NCBI GenBank assembly: GCA_002375495.1
Contig: DFLU01000013.1
Location: 1 to 64,000 of the forward strand
DNA from: Flavobacteriaceae bacterium UBA3611
Lineage (GTDB): Bacteria; Bacteroidota; Bacteroidia; Flavobacteriales; Flavobacteriaceae
DNA length: 64,000 nt
Direction: 5' to 3'
Made by a program: the position numbers and the translations under genes. The notes under the pieces are model-generated. The model ran no database searches, was not told the origin of the DNA, and saw nothing but the letters and a program-made list of their open reading frames with translations. Each line of letters opens with the position of its first letter. The first letter of the stretch is position 1. This document shows positions 37,260 to 43,471 of the stretch, one piece after another.

Positions 37260-37481
37260 ATGAAAAAAGTATTTGTAACCGCTGCACTTATAGGAGCTGT
37301 TTTCGCAACTACTTCTTGTAGAGAGACTAAGACTGAAACCAAAGAAGTCATTGTTGAGAAGCAAGTAGAAGTTGAAAAAGACGAGGACAAAGGCATCTTA
37401 GAGCGTGCCGCATCAGAAGTTGACAAAGAAGTGAACGAAGAAATCAATGAAGAAATTGATAAAATAGGAAACGACGATTAA
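37260..37481 (+). CDS. small acidic lipoprotein, CRET family, copy 1
   Basis: A 73-residue lipoprotein: signal sequence MKKVFVTAALIGAVFATTSC with the lipobox cysteine at residue 20, then RETKTET and a highly charged helix-forming tail (KDEDKGILERAASEVDKEV, ending in a run of acidic residues). It is the first of three in a row (18-base gaps) and one of five in the window that share the sequence SCRET at the lipidation site. I do not recognise a known family. A membrane-anchored acidic helix is all that can be said. Confidence 0.8.
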   Translation: MKKVFVTAALIGAVFATTSCRETKTETKEVIVEKQVEVEKDEDKGILERAASEVDKEVNEEINEEIDKIGNDD

Positions 37482-37499
37482 CCATTAAATGACCTAATT

Positions 37500-37730
37500 A
37501 TGAAAAAATTAATTTTAAGCCTTGCCGTACTTTTTACATTAAGTACCGCATTTGTTTCATGTAGAGAAACCAAAGAAACCAAAATTGAAGTTGAAGCTGA
37601 CGACGTAGCAGATGACGTAGAAGATGCTATGGACGATGCTGGAGACGCATTGGAAGATACCGGAGACGCTATGGAAGATGCTGCAGATGATGTTGAAGAT
37701 GCCGTAACTGGTGAAGACGACAATATGTAA
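37500..37730 (+). CDS. small acidic lipoprotein, CRET family, copy 2
   Basis: A 76-residue lipoprotein with lipobox Cys21 (STAFVSCRETKETK). The mature part is almost wholly acidic and alanine-rich, with a repeating pattern DD(V/A)xDA(M/L)xD about every 7-11 residues (DDVEDAMDDAGDALEDTGD), typical of an amphipathic helix. It lies 18 bases after copy 1 and 18 bases before copy 3, so all three share a transcript from the promoter at 37202. Confidence 0.8.
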   Translation: MKKLILSLAVLFTLSTAFVSCRETKETKIEVEADDVADDVEDAMDDAGDALEDTGDAMEDAADDVEDAVTGEDDNM

Positions 37731-37748
37731 CCGTCTAATACTATTAAT

Positions 37749-38003
37749 ATGAAAAATATAATTGTAACTGGGTGTATCCTCTTATCGATGGCTGCTACCT
37801 TTACATCATGTCGGGAAACTGAAGAAAAGACCGAAGCAGAAGCATTAGTAGAAGAAATGCAAGCTGAAGGTGCTGAAGTGAAAGTAAAAGAAGATGACGG
37901 CGATGTAAAAATAAAGATGGAAACCGAAGATAAGAAGGTGAAAATCAAAGAAGACGACGGAGATCAGAAAATCAAGATCAAAACCGATAACGACGACGCA
38001 TAA
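37749..38003 (+). CDS. small acidic lipoprotein, CRET family, copy 3
   Basis: An 84-residue lipoprotein with lipobox Cys21 (ATFTSCRETEEKTEAE). The tail differs from the other copies: alternating charged and hydrophobic residues with an internal repeat, VKEDDGDVKIKME and IKEDDGDQKIKIKT, which looks like beta strands rather than a helix. It is the last gene of the block; a terminator follows. Confidence 0.8.
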   Translation: MKNIIVTGCILLSMAATFTSCRETEEKTEAEALVEEMQAEGAEVKVKEDDGDVKIKMETEDKKVKIKEDDGDQKIKIKTDNDDA

Positions 38004-38025
38004 TTAAATGCGCTTCAATAATAAG

Positions 38026-38050
38026 CCCCCTGTACCCAGGGGGTTTTTTT
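38026..38050. terminator. rho-independent terminator
   Basis: CCCCCTG at 38026-38032 pairs with CAGGGGG at 38037-38043, followed by seven T. It ends the first lipoprotein block and lies just beyond the stop of the S24 repressor gene. Confidence 0.93.
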
Positions 38051-38819
38051 ATGTGTTCAAATTATTAATCTGTCCCTTTAATTCGTCCATAGATTGCTGC
38101 AATTGCCGCAACAGAGAGCTTTCTGAAGGCTCATCGAGACCGAAGGTTAATTTACTGTTCACCATCCACAATTCTTGGATGTTCTTCACTTCAACTTCCA
38201 AGGGCAAGTATTCTGGATTTAAGGAAACAAGACGCACCTTATCGGGTGCATTGGCAACCTTTTGAAGCTTTTTCACCAACACCGAATCATGTAACACCAC
38301 GATATAGATTTTGCTATCGCTTGCCTCAGCAATACTAGGCACAGCTTTACCTAAAACCCACTCGTTAGGACGAATATTAGGCAACATACTATCTCCCTCT
38401 ACCTGAAAACCTCTATAAGTAGCATTTCGGTACTGTGGCAAAGGGATATTAAAAGCAGGTAGTGTCTCGTACCAAGATACATCTTGGATGTTATGTGGAT
38501 ACCCCGCTGCAGCTTTCTGGTTTACTAACAAGATACTTTCTTGATCGTCTTGGTTAATGGAAATTACTTTCGGACTCACATTGCCGCCCGTAATATCTAC
38601 AAATTGTGTGTAGCTCTGCCCAAAGAGCCATAACGGGTTTACATTGAACTGCCGCAACAACTCCATCACTACTTTGCCAGACAATTTGGTCTTACCACGC
38701 TCTATATCTGCCGTGGTCGCACCAATCCCTAATAACTCTGCAAACGATTGCTGGGTATGATGTTGCTCTTCACGAATCTTCTTAAAACGCTTCGCCTCTA
38801 TTGAAAGTTTAGATTCCAT
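38049..38819 (-). CDS. XRE-type HTH repressor with S24 (LexA-like) peptidase domain
   Basis: A 256-residue regulator. Residues about 8-62 are a helix-turn-helix of the XRE type (QSFAELLGIGATTADIERG). A linker leads to an Ala-Gly bond, A105-G106 in QKAAAGYP, at the place where LexA and UmuD-type proteins self-cleave. The S24 domain has Ser144 in GDSMLPNI and a lysine in VLVKKLQ (Lys183 or 184), the catalytic pair. It can therefore be cleaved in a RecA-stimulated way like LexA; that is inference. A C-terminal coiled-coil-like tail (LRQLQQSMDELKGQINNL) could add oligomerisation. It is divergent from the radical SAM gene with operator repeats between them. Confidence 0.92.
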   Translation of the reverse strand: MESKLSIEAKRFKKIREEQHHTQQSFAELLGIGATTADIERGKTKLSGKVVMELLRQFNVNPLWLFGQSYTQFVDITGGNVSPKVISINQDDQESILLVNQKAAAGYPHNIQDVSWYETLPAFNIPLPQYRNATYRGFQVEGDSMLPNIRPNEWVLGKAVPSIAEASDSKIYIVVLHDSVLVKKLQKVANAPDKVRLVSLNPEYLPLEVEVKNIQELWMVNSKLTFGLDEPSESSLLRQLQQSMDELKGQINNLNT

Positions 38820-38837
38820 GTTCCGAAGATACTATTA

Positions 38838-38912
38838 TTTGGAATATATCCAAAACTTCACGTGGATTATTTCCAATTATGCGGATATTTTCCATAATTT
38901 TGTACATATTCC
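38838..38912. promoter_or_regulatory. operator array GGA-N5-TCC in the divergent promoter
   Basis: Three dyads share GGA-N5-TCC: 38841-38851 (within TTTGGAATATATCCAAA), 38864-38874 (TGGATTATTTCCA) and 38883-38893 (CGGATATTTTCCA). A degenerate fourth (GTA-N5-TCC) is at 38902-38912. Their starts are 23, 19 and 19 bases apart, about two helical turns. They cover the -33 to -7 region of the radical SAM gene. I infer they bind the S24 repressor. Confidence 0.65.
38895..38902 (+). promoter_or_regulatory. -7 promoter box of the radical SAM operon
   Basis: TAATTTTG fits TAnnTTTG and stands 20 bases before the ATG at 38922, immediately after the third GGA-N5-TCC site. A TTG at the -33 distance is not seen; the second site occupies that place. 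Confidence 0.5.
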
Positions 38913-38921
38913 AAAATTGCT

Positions 38922-40208
38922 ATGGATTACGAACGAATTAAAGAAAAATTGAATATCCTTGCCGACGCCGCAAAGTACGATGTGTCTTGTGCCTCAAGCG
39001 GAAGCAAACGAACCAACAAAAACAACAGACTGGGAAATAGTTCTGGCATGGGTATTTGTCATACTTATACCGAAGATGGCCGCTGCGTCTCTCTCCTAAA
39101 AATCTTGCTTACCAACCATTGTATCTTTGATTGTGCCTATTGTGTTACCCGAAAGAGTAACGATATAAAACGGGCGGCATTTAAAGTGCAGGAAGTGGTA
39201 GATTTAACAATTGCTTTTTATCGCCGTAACTATATTGAAGGATTGTTCTTGAGTAGCGGTATTTTTAAAAATGCAGACGCTACGATGGAACGTCTTGTAG
39301 AAGTAGCCAAAAAACTGCGCGAAGAAGAAAATTTTAACGGTTACATACATTTAAAATCAATTCCCGGCGCGAGCGACGAGCTCATGCGTGAGGCTGGGCT
39401 CTATGCAGACCGATTGTCTGTGAATATTGAAATTCCTACTGAAAAAGGACTCAAATTGTTGGCTCCTGATAAAAATCGCGAAGATTTTTTGAAACCGATG
39501 CGCAAAGTTAAAAACGAAATTATTCAGTATAAAAGTGAAAAAAAACTGATTAAAAGCACTCCCATCTATGCCCCTGCTGGGCAAAGCACGCAAATGATCA
39601 TCGGGGCGAGCAATGAAACTGATGCCGAAATTATGTACACATCGGCTTATTTCTATAAAAAATTTCAAATGAAACGGGTGTATTATTCTGGCTATATCCC
39701 CATAAGTCACGACCATCGCTTGCCTGCTATCGGCACTGAAGTACCAATGCTTCGGGAAAACAGGTTGTATCAAACAGATTGGTTGTTGCGTTTTTACGGA
39801 TTTGATATTCGTGAAATCCTAAACAAAGAGCACCCAAACCTAGAAAGTGATATCGACCCAAAATTAAGCTGGGCATTACGCAATCTAGATCAATTTCCGG
39901 TAGATATTAATCGGGCAGAAAAACGCCTGTTGGCAAGAATACCAGGTGTTGGCATGAAATCGGTACAAAAAATTATACAAGCGCGCCGTTACAGAAAACT
40001 GAATTGGGAAAACTTAAAAGCTATAGGCATTGCGATGAACAGGGCAAAGTTTTTTATGGTGTGCGATTCGCGAGAATTTGAAAGTAAAGACCGAACCGCT
40101 GCCCAGCTAAAAAGTTTAATTTTATCGCAATCGTCTAGCAAATTTTCGAAAGCACACAGTACGCAACTAAACTTATTTAGTTCGATTGAGACTCCTATTG
40201 CAGTATGA
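38922..40208 (+). CDS. radical SAM protein, putative DNA modification/repair (TIGR03916 type)
   Basis: A 428-residue radical SAM enzyme. The [4Fe-4S] cysteines are Cys67, Cys71 and Cys74 (CIFDCAYC, the CxxxCxxC motif). The C-terminal third holds a helix-hairpin-helix, ARIPGVGMKSVQKIIQARR, a DNA-binding type element. This matches the family annotated as a putative DNA modification/repair radical SAM protein that occurs next to a uracil-DNA-glycosylase-related or TIGR03915 protein. Its chemistry is not known. The stop overlaps the next start by four bases (ATGA). Promoter overlap with the S24 operators suggests damage control. Confidence 0.92.
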   Translation: MDYERIKEKLNILADAAKYDVSCASSGSKRTNKNNRLGNSSGMGICHTYTEDGRCVSLLKILLTNHCIFDCAYCVTRKSNDIKRAAFKVQEVVDLTIAFYRRNYIEGLFLSSGIFKNADATMERLVEVAKKLREEENFNGYIHLKSIPGASDELMREAGLYADRLSVNIEIPTEKGLKLLAPDKNREDFLKPMRKVKNEIIQYKSEKKLIKSTPIYAPAGQSTQMIIGASNETDAEIMYTSAYFYKKFQMKRVYYSGYIPISHDHRLPAIGTEVPMLRENRLYQTDWLLRFYGFDIREILNKEHPNLESDIDPKLSWALRNLDQFPVDINRAEKRLLARIPGVGMKSVQKIIQARRYRKLNWENLKAIGIAMNRAKFFMVCDSREFESKDRTAAQLKSLILSQSSSKFSKAHSTQLNLFSSIETPIAV

Positions 40209-40975
40209 GAAAAATTTTAGTCTATGATGGCTCTTTTGATGGATTTTTAACTGCAATTTTTGATGTTTATGATGAGAAATTGACCGATGTAACCATTCAA
40301 CCAAAACATCGCAGCACACAGAATTTCTTTGATACTAGTTCCGAGGTAGTTACAGACGAGAAGAAAGCACATCGCGTTTGGGAAGGTATTTCGAAAGCGT
40401 GTTCAAAGACAGGCAAAACGAATATCTATCGCGCTTTTTTAAGTGAACTTGACGGAATTGAAGACACCCTATTTCATTTTATAAAACGCAGTTTGGCCGA
40501 GCGTGTTGATGTGGCAAAAGACTATGGTGATGCTGAAATTCTTAAAATTTCAAAAGTGGTAAAAATGGTGGGTAGGGAAAAACATAGAATGGACGCCTTT
40601 GTGCGTTTTAGGCAAACAAAAGACGGGCTTTACTTCGCAACCGTTTCTCCAGATTTCAATGTGCTGCCCCTACTTATCAAACATTTCAAGAGCCGCTATG
40701 CCGACCAGCAATGGATTATCTATGACTTAAAACGGGACTATGGCATTTATTATAACCTACAAGAAGTCACAACGATTGTTTTGGAAAACAGCGACGCTTT
40801 CCGAAGCAACTCAAAAAATGGTTCCTTTTTCACAGAGGAAGAAATGGTTTTTGAATCACTTTGGAAAAATTACTTTAAAAGTACCAACATCGTTTCTCGA
40901 AAGAACACAAAATTACATCTCCAGCACGTTCCCAAACGCTATTGGAAATACCTAAGCGAGAAATCTCCCGTTTAA
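40205..40975 (+). CDS. TIGR03915 family probable DNA metabolism protein (DUF4130)
   Basis: A 256-residue protein that starts MRKILVYDGSFDGFLTAIF, the hallmark of TIGR03915, and has the DUF4130-type region in its second half (REKHRMDAFVRFRQTKDGLYFA, and DFNVLPLLIKHFKSRY). In other bacteria it is the constant partner of the radical SAM protein encoded just upstream, and the two genes overlap by four bases. A DNA-lesion role is inferred from the pairing and the S24 regulator; a biochemical function is not established. Confidence 0.92.
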   Translation: MRKILVYDGSFDGFLTAIFDVYDEKLTDVTIQPKHRSTQNFFDTSSEVVTDEKKAHRVWEGISKACSKTGKTNIYRAFLSELDGIEDTLFHFIKRSLAERVDVAKDYGDAEILKISKVVKMVGREKHRMDAFVRFRQTKDGLYFATVSPDFNVLPLLIKHFKSRYADQQWIIYDLKRDYGIYYNLQEVTTIVLENSDAFRSNSKNGSFFTEEEMVFESLWKNYFKSTNIVSRKNTKLHLQHVPKRYWKYLSEKSPV

Positions 40976-41021
40976 AAAAATAAAATTAACTTTATCGTCT
41001 AATTTTTTAAACCAACCCATT

Positions 41022-41276
41022 ATGAAAAAAGTATTTGTAAGTTTTGCAGCGCTGGCCTTAGTAGTATCTATATACTCTTGTAGAGAAACTACAGAAGAAA
41101 AAGCAGAAGATGCAATCGAAGCCGCTGCACAAGACACAGAAGACAACCTAGAAGCCGCAGGTGATGCAATTGAAGAAGCCGCAGAAGAAACAGGAGACGC
41201 TATTGAAAACGCAGCCAATGAAGTGAAGGAAGAAATTGAAGGAACCGACGATGTAAATGGAGATGACGACAATTAA
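41022..41276 (+). CDS. small acidic lipoprotein, CRET family, copy 4
   Basis: An 84-residue lipoprotein with lipobox Cys20 (VVSIYSCRETTEEK). The mature part is a predicted long amphipathic helix rich in Ala and Glu (EAAGDAIEEAAEETGDAIE). It lies 46 bases after the TIGR03915 gene and is nearly identical to copy 5 over its first 47 residues, so the two arose by a tandem duplication. Confidence 0.8.
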   Translation: MKKVFVSFAALALVVSIYSCRETTEEKAEDAIEAAAQDTEDNLEAAGDAIEEAAEETGDAIENAANEVKEEIEGTDDVNGDDDN

Positions 41277-41335
41277 TACTGAAATGTTGTATATTATTTT
41301 TATATTGTAAAAAATTAACCATTAACTCTAACAAA

Positions 41336-41566
41336 ATGAAGAAAGTATTAGTATCATTCGCAGCCCTTGCACTTGTGTTCTCAATCTACTCGTGTAGAGA
41401 GACTACAGAAGAAAAAGCAGAAGATGCTGTTGAAGCCGCTGCACAAGACACAGAAGACAACGTTGAAGCTGCAGGAAATGCAGTTGAAGACGCTGCAAAT
41501 GAGGCAGGCGAAGAAATTGAAGAAGAAATTGACGAAACCGACGATATGGACGGTGACGGAAATTAA
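41336..41566 (+). CDS. small acidic lipoprotein, CRET family, copy 5
   Basis: A 76-residue lipoprotein with lipobox Cys20 (VFSIYSCRETTEEK). It repeats copy 4 (EKAEDAVEAAAQDTEDNVE) but lacks one of its acidic segments, so it is 8 residues shorter. The gap between the two genes is 59 bases. A strong terminator follows at 41586. Confidence 0.8.
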   Translation: MKKVLVSFAALALVFSIYSCRETTEEKAEDAVEAAAQDTEDNVEAAGNAVEDAANEAGEEIEEEIDETDDMDGDGN

Positions 41567-41585
41567 TTGATTTCTTTTATCCGAA

Positions 41586-41621
41586 TTAGAAAAGCCCGCT
41601 CGTTGAGTGGGCTTTTCTAAT
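41586..41621. terminator. rho-independent terminator
   Basis: TTAGAAAAGCCC at 41586-41597 pairs with GGGCTTTTCTAA at 41609-41620, with a short internal CTC/GAG. It is symmetric, so it can act in both directions. Confidence 0.88.
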
Positions 41622-41778
41622 TTCTAGTAATTCAATTTACAAAGGTGCAGTTCGAAAGTTCAGAAAAAATGTATCTTGCTATCCTGAAAAAGTGCGTTGA
41701 GATAATATAAAACCATATGCTGATCTTGAAATAACGCACAGTTTAATATATCATAGTAACAAAATTCACTGTCGATTC

Positions 41779-42198
41779 ATGTCTAAAACACTTCTTAGGC
41801 CAATCACCCAAGCACCGTTTAGCCTTATCCTACTATATGTGTGTATTTACATCACATGGGGTTTTGCCATGAACTACATTGGCCAACTCCTAGAAATTGC
41901 GAAGTTTCAGAACTGGTGGCAAGTGATTACATGTTACGGCTTATATATGATCCCCGTCTCATTAGTACTTCGGAAATATTCTGTCTTCGATCAATACTGT
42001 TATGGCCTTTTGGCCATGGGGTTACTAGAATTTGCTGGATATACCCTCGGAACATCGTATGTTTATCCAAATAATATATTAGTTCAGTGGTTTGGCCCCT
42101 ATACCTTCGCACTGCTGATGACCCTCTTTTTTGCCGCCTATTTTCCGTTAGGAAATAGTTTGGTTAAATTGATAAAAAATCGCATTTTTACCGACTAA
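41779..42198 (+). CDS. small membrane protein of unknown function
   Basis: A 139-residue protein with four predicted membrane helices (about 14-36, 45-63, 70-92 and 104-126) and little outside them. I do not recognise a family; the pattern of aromatic residues and the motif LLAMGLLEFAGYTLGTSY resemble small integral proteins often called hypothetical in flavobacteria. The 210 bases before it hold no clear promoter. Confidence 0.72.
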   Translation: MSKTLLRPITQAPFSLILLYVCIYITWGFAMNYIGQLLEIAKFQNWWQVITCYGLYMIPVSLVLRKYSVFDQYCYGLLAMGLLEFAGYTLGTSYVYPNNILVQWFGPYTFALLMTLFFAAYFPLGNSLVKLIKNRIFTD

Positions 42199-42306
42199 AT
42201 GCATAAAAAACCGATAAAAGTACGCAAAACTTAGTGTTTCAGCACTATAGGATTTTTGAAAACATCCCCCTATCATTGTATAGAAATTAAAACAAAAACC
42301 TATCTT

Positions 42307-42429
42307 ATGAAAAAACTAATGTTTATTTTAGCAGTGCTTGCTTTTACAGCTAGCTGTACTCCGGAAGACCAAGCAACTAACGAACAACAAATTGACAAAG
42401 CCGACTACGAAATACCGCCAAACGGATAA
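42307..42429 (+). CDS. very small lipoprotein (40 residues)
   Basis: An ATG at 42307 opens a 40-residue protein: MKKLMFILAVLAFTASC with lipobox Cys17, then TPEDQATNEQQIDKADYEI and PPNG. The signal sequence and lipobox are convincing, and the short acidic tail ending in IPPNG looks like a real peptide end. The next membrane protein gene overlaps it in another frame. Confidence 0.7.
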   Translation: MKKLMFILAVLAFTASCTPEDQATNEQQIDKADYEIPPNG

Positions 42430-42901
42430 AAGACGCAGTAGTATAGTACTAGGGGTGTTGCTAGCAATTATATTGATGGCAACACCTTTTTTATTTTATC
42501 TGTATAAATTCGCCCCTAGCGACAGTAAGATTTGGGAAACACCCTTTGGTACAATAGAATCTGGCGAATTTAAAAGTGCCCAGATCTATTTGCACGCCCT
42601 AGTTACCAAGCTAACTTTTATCATTCTAACTGCCACATGGTTTTTAACATCGCGTAATTGGTGGAAATATGCCATCCTCGTTCCGCTTACCATGTTCTTA
42701 TTCCAGCTTTCTGGGGTCATCAACTATAAAATCTCATATATAGATGAATTCGACTTCTGGTATTCGATACCCGTTATCCTTCCTATTATATTTTTATTGA
42801 TCTTTATCTCTTACCGAATCAGCAAACGAAGCAAAATTGCCGAACAACTACACCAAGAAGCTTCCGAAGAAGTAAGAAAGCTAATGAGTGACGAGTTGTA
42901 A
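42392..42901 (+). CDS. small membrane protein, start uncertain, overlaps the lipoprotein gene
   Basis: A protein of up to 187 residues with about four membrane helices and a charged cytoplasmic C terminus (SKRSKIAEQLHQEASEEV). The reading frame has no ATG before its first helix: it is open from a TTG at 42338, with further TTG codons at 42392 and beyond. I give 42392 as a compromise, since it yields a short basic N terminus (MTKPTTKYRQTDKRR) before the helix. It overlaps the 42307 lipoprotein gene in a different frame, which hints at translational coupling. The family is unknown. Confidence 0.6.
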   Translation: MTKPTTKYRQTDKRRSSIVLGVLLAIILMATPFLFYLYKFAPSDSKIWETPFGTIESGEFKSAQIYLHALVTKLTFIILTATWFLTSRNWWKYAILVPLTMFLFQLSGVINYKISYIDEFDFWYSIPVILPIIFLLIFISYRISKRSKIAEQLHQEASEEVRKLMSDEL

Positions 42902-42935
42902 GTAGTTGGTAGTTGGTAGTTGGTAGTTGGTAGTT
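42901..42935. repeat. 7-bp tandem repeat
   Basis: About five copies of TTGGTAG, directly after the stop of the membrane protein gene. It is intergenic, and replication slippage is the likely origin. Confidence 0.9.
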
Positions 42936-42990
42936 CAAAAAACAACTCCTCTTTTCCTGAACCAAGGTCAGCTCACTCGTTAAAACAAAT

Positions 42991-43020
42991 AAAGCCGAAT
43001 CGAGAGATTCGGCTTTATTT
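42991..43020. terminator. rho-independent terminator before the tRNA genes
   Basis: AAAGCCGAATC at 42991-43001 and GATTCGGCTTT at 43006-43016 form an 11-bp perfect stem with a GAGA loop, followed by ATTTTATTT. It lies at the 3' side of the minus-strand tRNA genes and can act on both strands. Confidence 0.92.
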
Positions 43021-43026
43021 TATTTG

Positions 43027-43112
43027 TACTGAAGACGGGACTTGAACCCGTACGGACATTACTGCCCACTGGATTTTAAGTCCAGCGTGTCTACCAATTC
43101 CACCACTTCAGC
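43027..43112 (-). tRNA. tRNA-Leu (anticodon TAA)
   Basis: An 86-base tRNA with a long variable arm, as for leucine. The anticodon stem-loop is CTGGA-CTTAAAA-TCCAG with anticodon TAA; the T loop has GGGTTCAAGTCCC; the acceptor stem GCTGAAG pairs with CTTCAGT, and A is the discriminator. No CCA is encoded. It shares the region with tRNA-Gly. Confidence 0.96.
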
Positions 43113-43141
43113 ATTGGTATACTCTTACATACATCACCAGC

Positions 43142-43190
43142 GCGGTAGCTGAGTGTCCCGATGGCAATCGGGATGTATCGAAGCTGAGCG
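43142..43190. repeat. dispersed-repeat-like element abutting the tRNA-Gly 3' end
   Basis: A 7-bp hairpin TCCCGAT-GGCA-ATCGGGA at 43156-43173, flanked by TAGCTGAG and CGAAGCTGAGCG. It resembles short CTTCGA/CGCTCAG-type elements that I have seen scattered in flavobacterial genomes. Its right end (GAGCG) runs into the 3' end of the tRNA-Gly gene. Confidence 0.5.
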
Positions 43191-43259
43191 AAAAACGGGA
43201 TTCGAACCCGCGACCTCCACCTTGGCAAGGTGGCGCTCTACCAACTGAGCTATTTTCGC
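43187..43259 (-). tRNA. tRNA-Gly (anticodon GCC)
   Basis: A 73-base tRNA. The acceptor stem GCGAAAA pairs with TTTTCGC; the D arm has AGCTCAGTTGGTAGAGC; the anticodon stem-loop is CCACC-TTGCCAA-GGTGG with anticodon GCC; the T arm is CGGGTTCGAATCCCG. No CCA is encoded. Confidence 0.96.
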
Positions 43260-43335
43260 GTTTGGTTGAAAAAAATACAGGCAAGGTGTCATTTATGTCT
43301 TCCTCTCGCTCCTTCGATCGCTCGTCGGAGACAGC

Positions 43336-43354
43336 CTGAGCTATTTTCGCGTTT
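43336..43354 (-). other. fragment of the 5' end of a second tRNA-Gly
   Basis: Nineteen bases, CTGAGCTATTTTCGCGTTT, are identical to 43245-43263, the 5' end and leader of tRNA-Gly. The 91-base spacing suggests a tandem duplication whose second copy lost the rest. The replaced part is a CTCGTCGGAG-rich stretch resembling the nearby repeat-like element. Confidence 0.6.
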
Positions 43355-43471
43355 ATTTCTGAAAAAGATTCAGCTAATTTTTTGAATCCTTTTTAATAAA
43401 AGAACGACTTCCTCCCGGAAGCGGATGCAAATTTAAAATATTTACTCCAAAACAAAAGTATTTTACTGAAA

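Noticed and set aside
37478..37948. Minus-strand open frame of 156 codons opposite the lipoprotein block
   Set aside because: Antisense of acidic, Asp/Glu-rich coding sequence gives a Ser/Phe-rich frame; the plus-strand genes have signal sequences and lipoboxes.
39357..39773. Minus-strand frame of 138 codons opposite the radical SAM gene
   Set aside because: The sense frame carries conserved family motifs; the antisense frame has no recognisable features.
41690..41760. GTGCGTT and AACGCAC arms as an operator or small RNA
   Set aside because: Arms of 7 bases separated by about 40 bases in A/T-rich DNA are too weak to support a feature.
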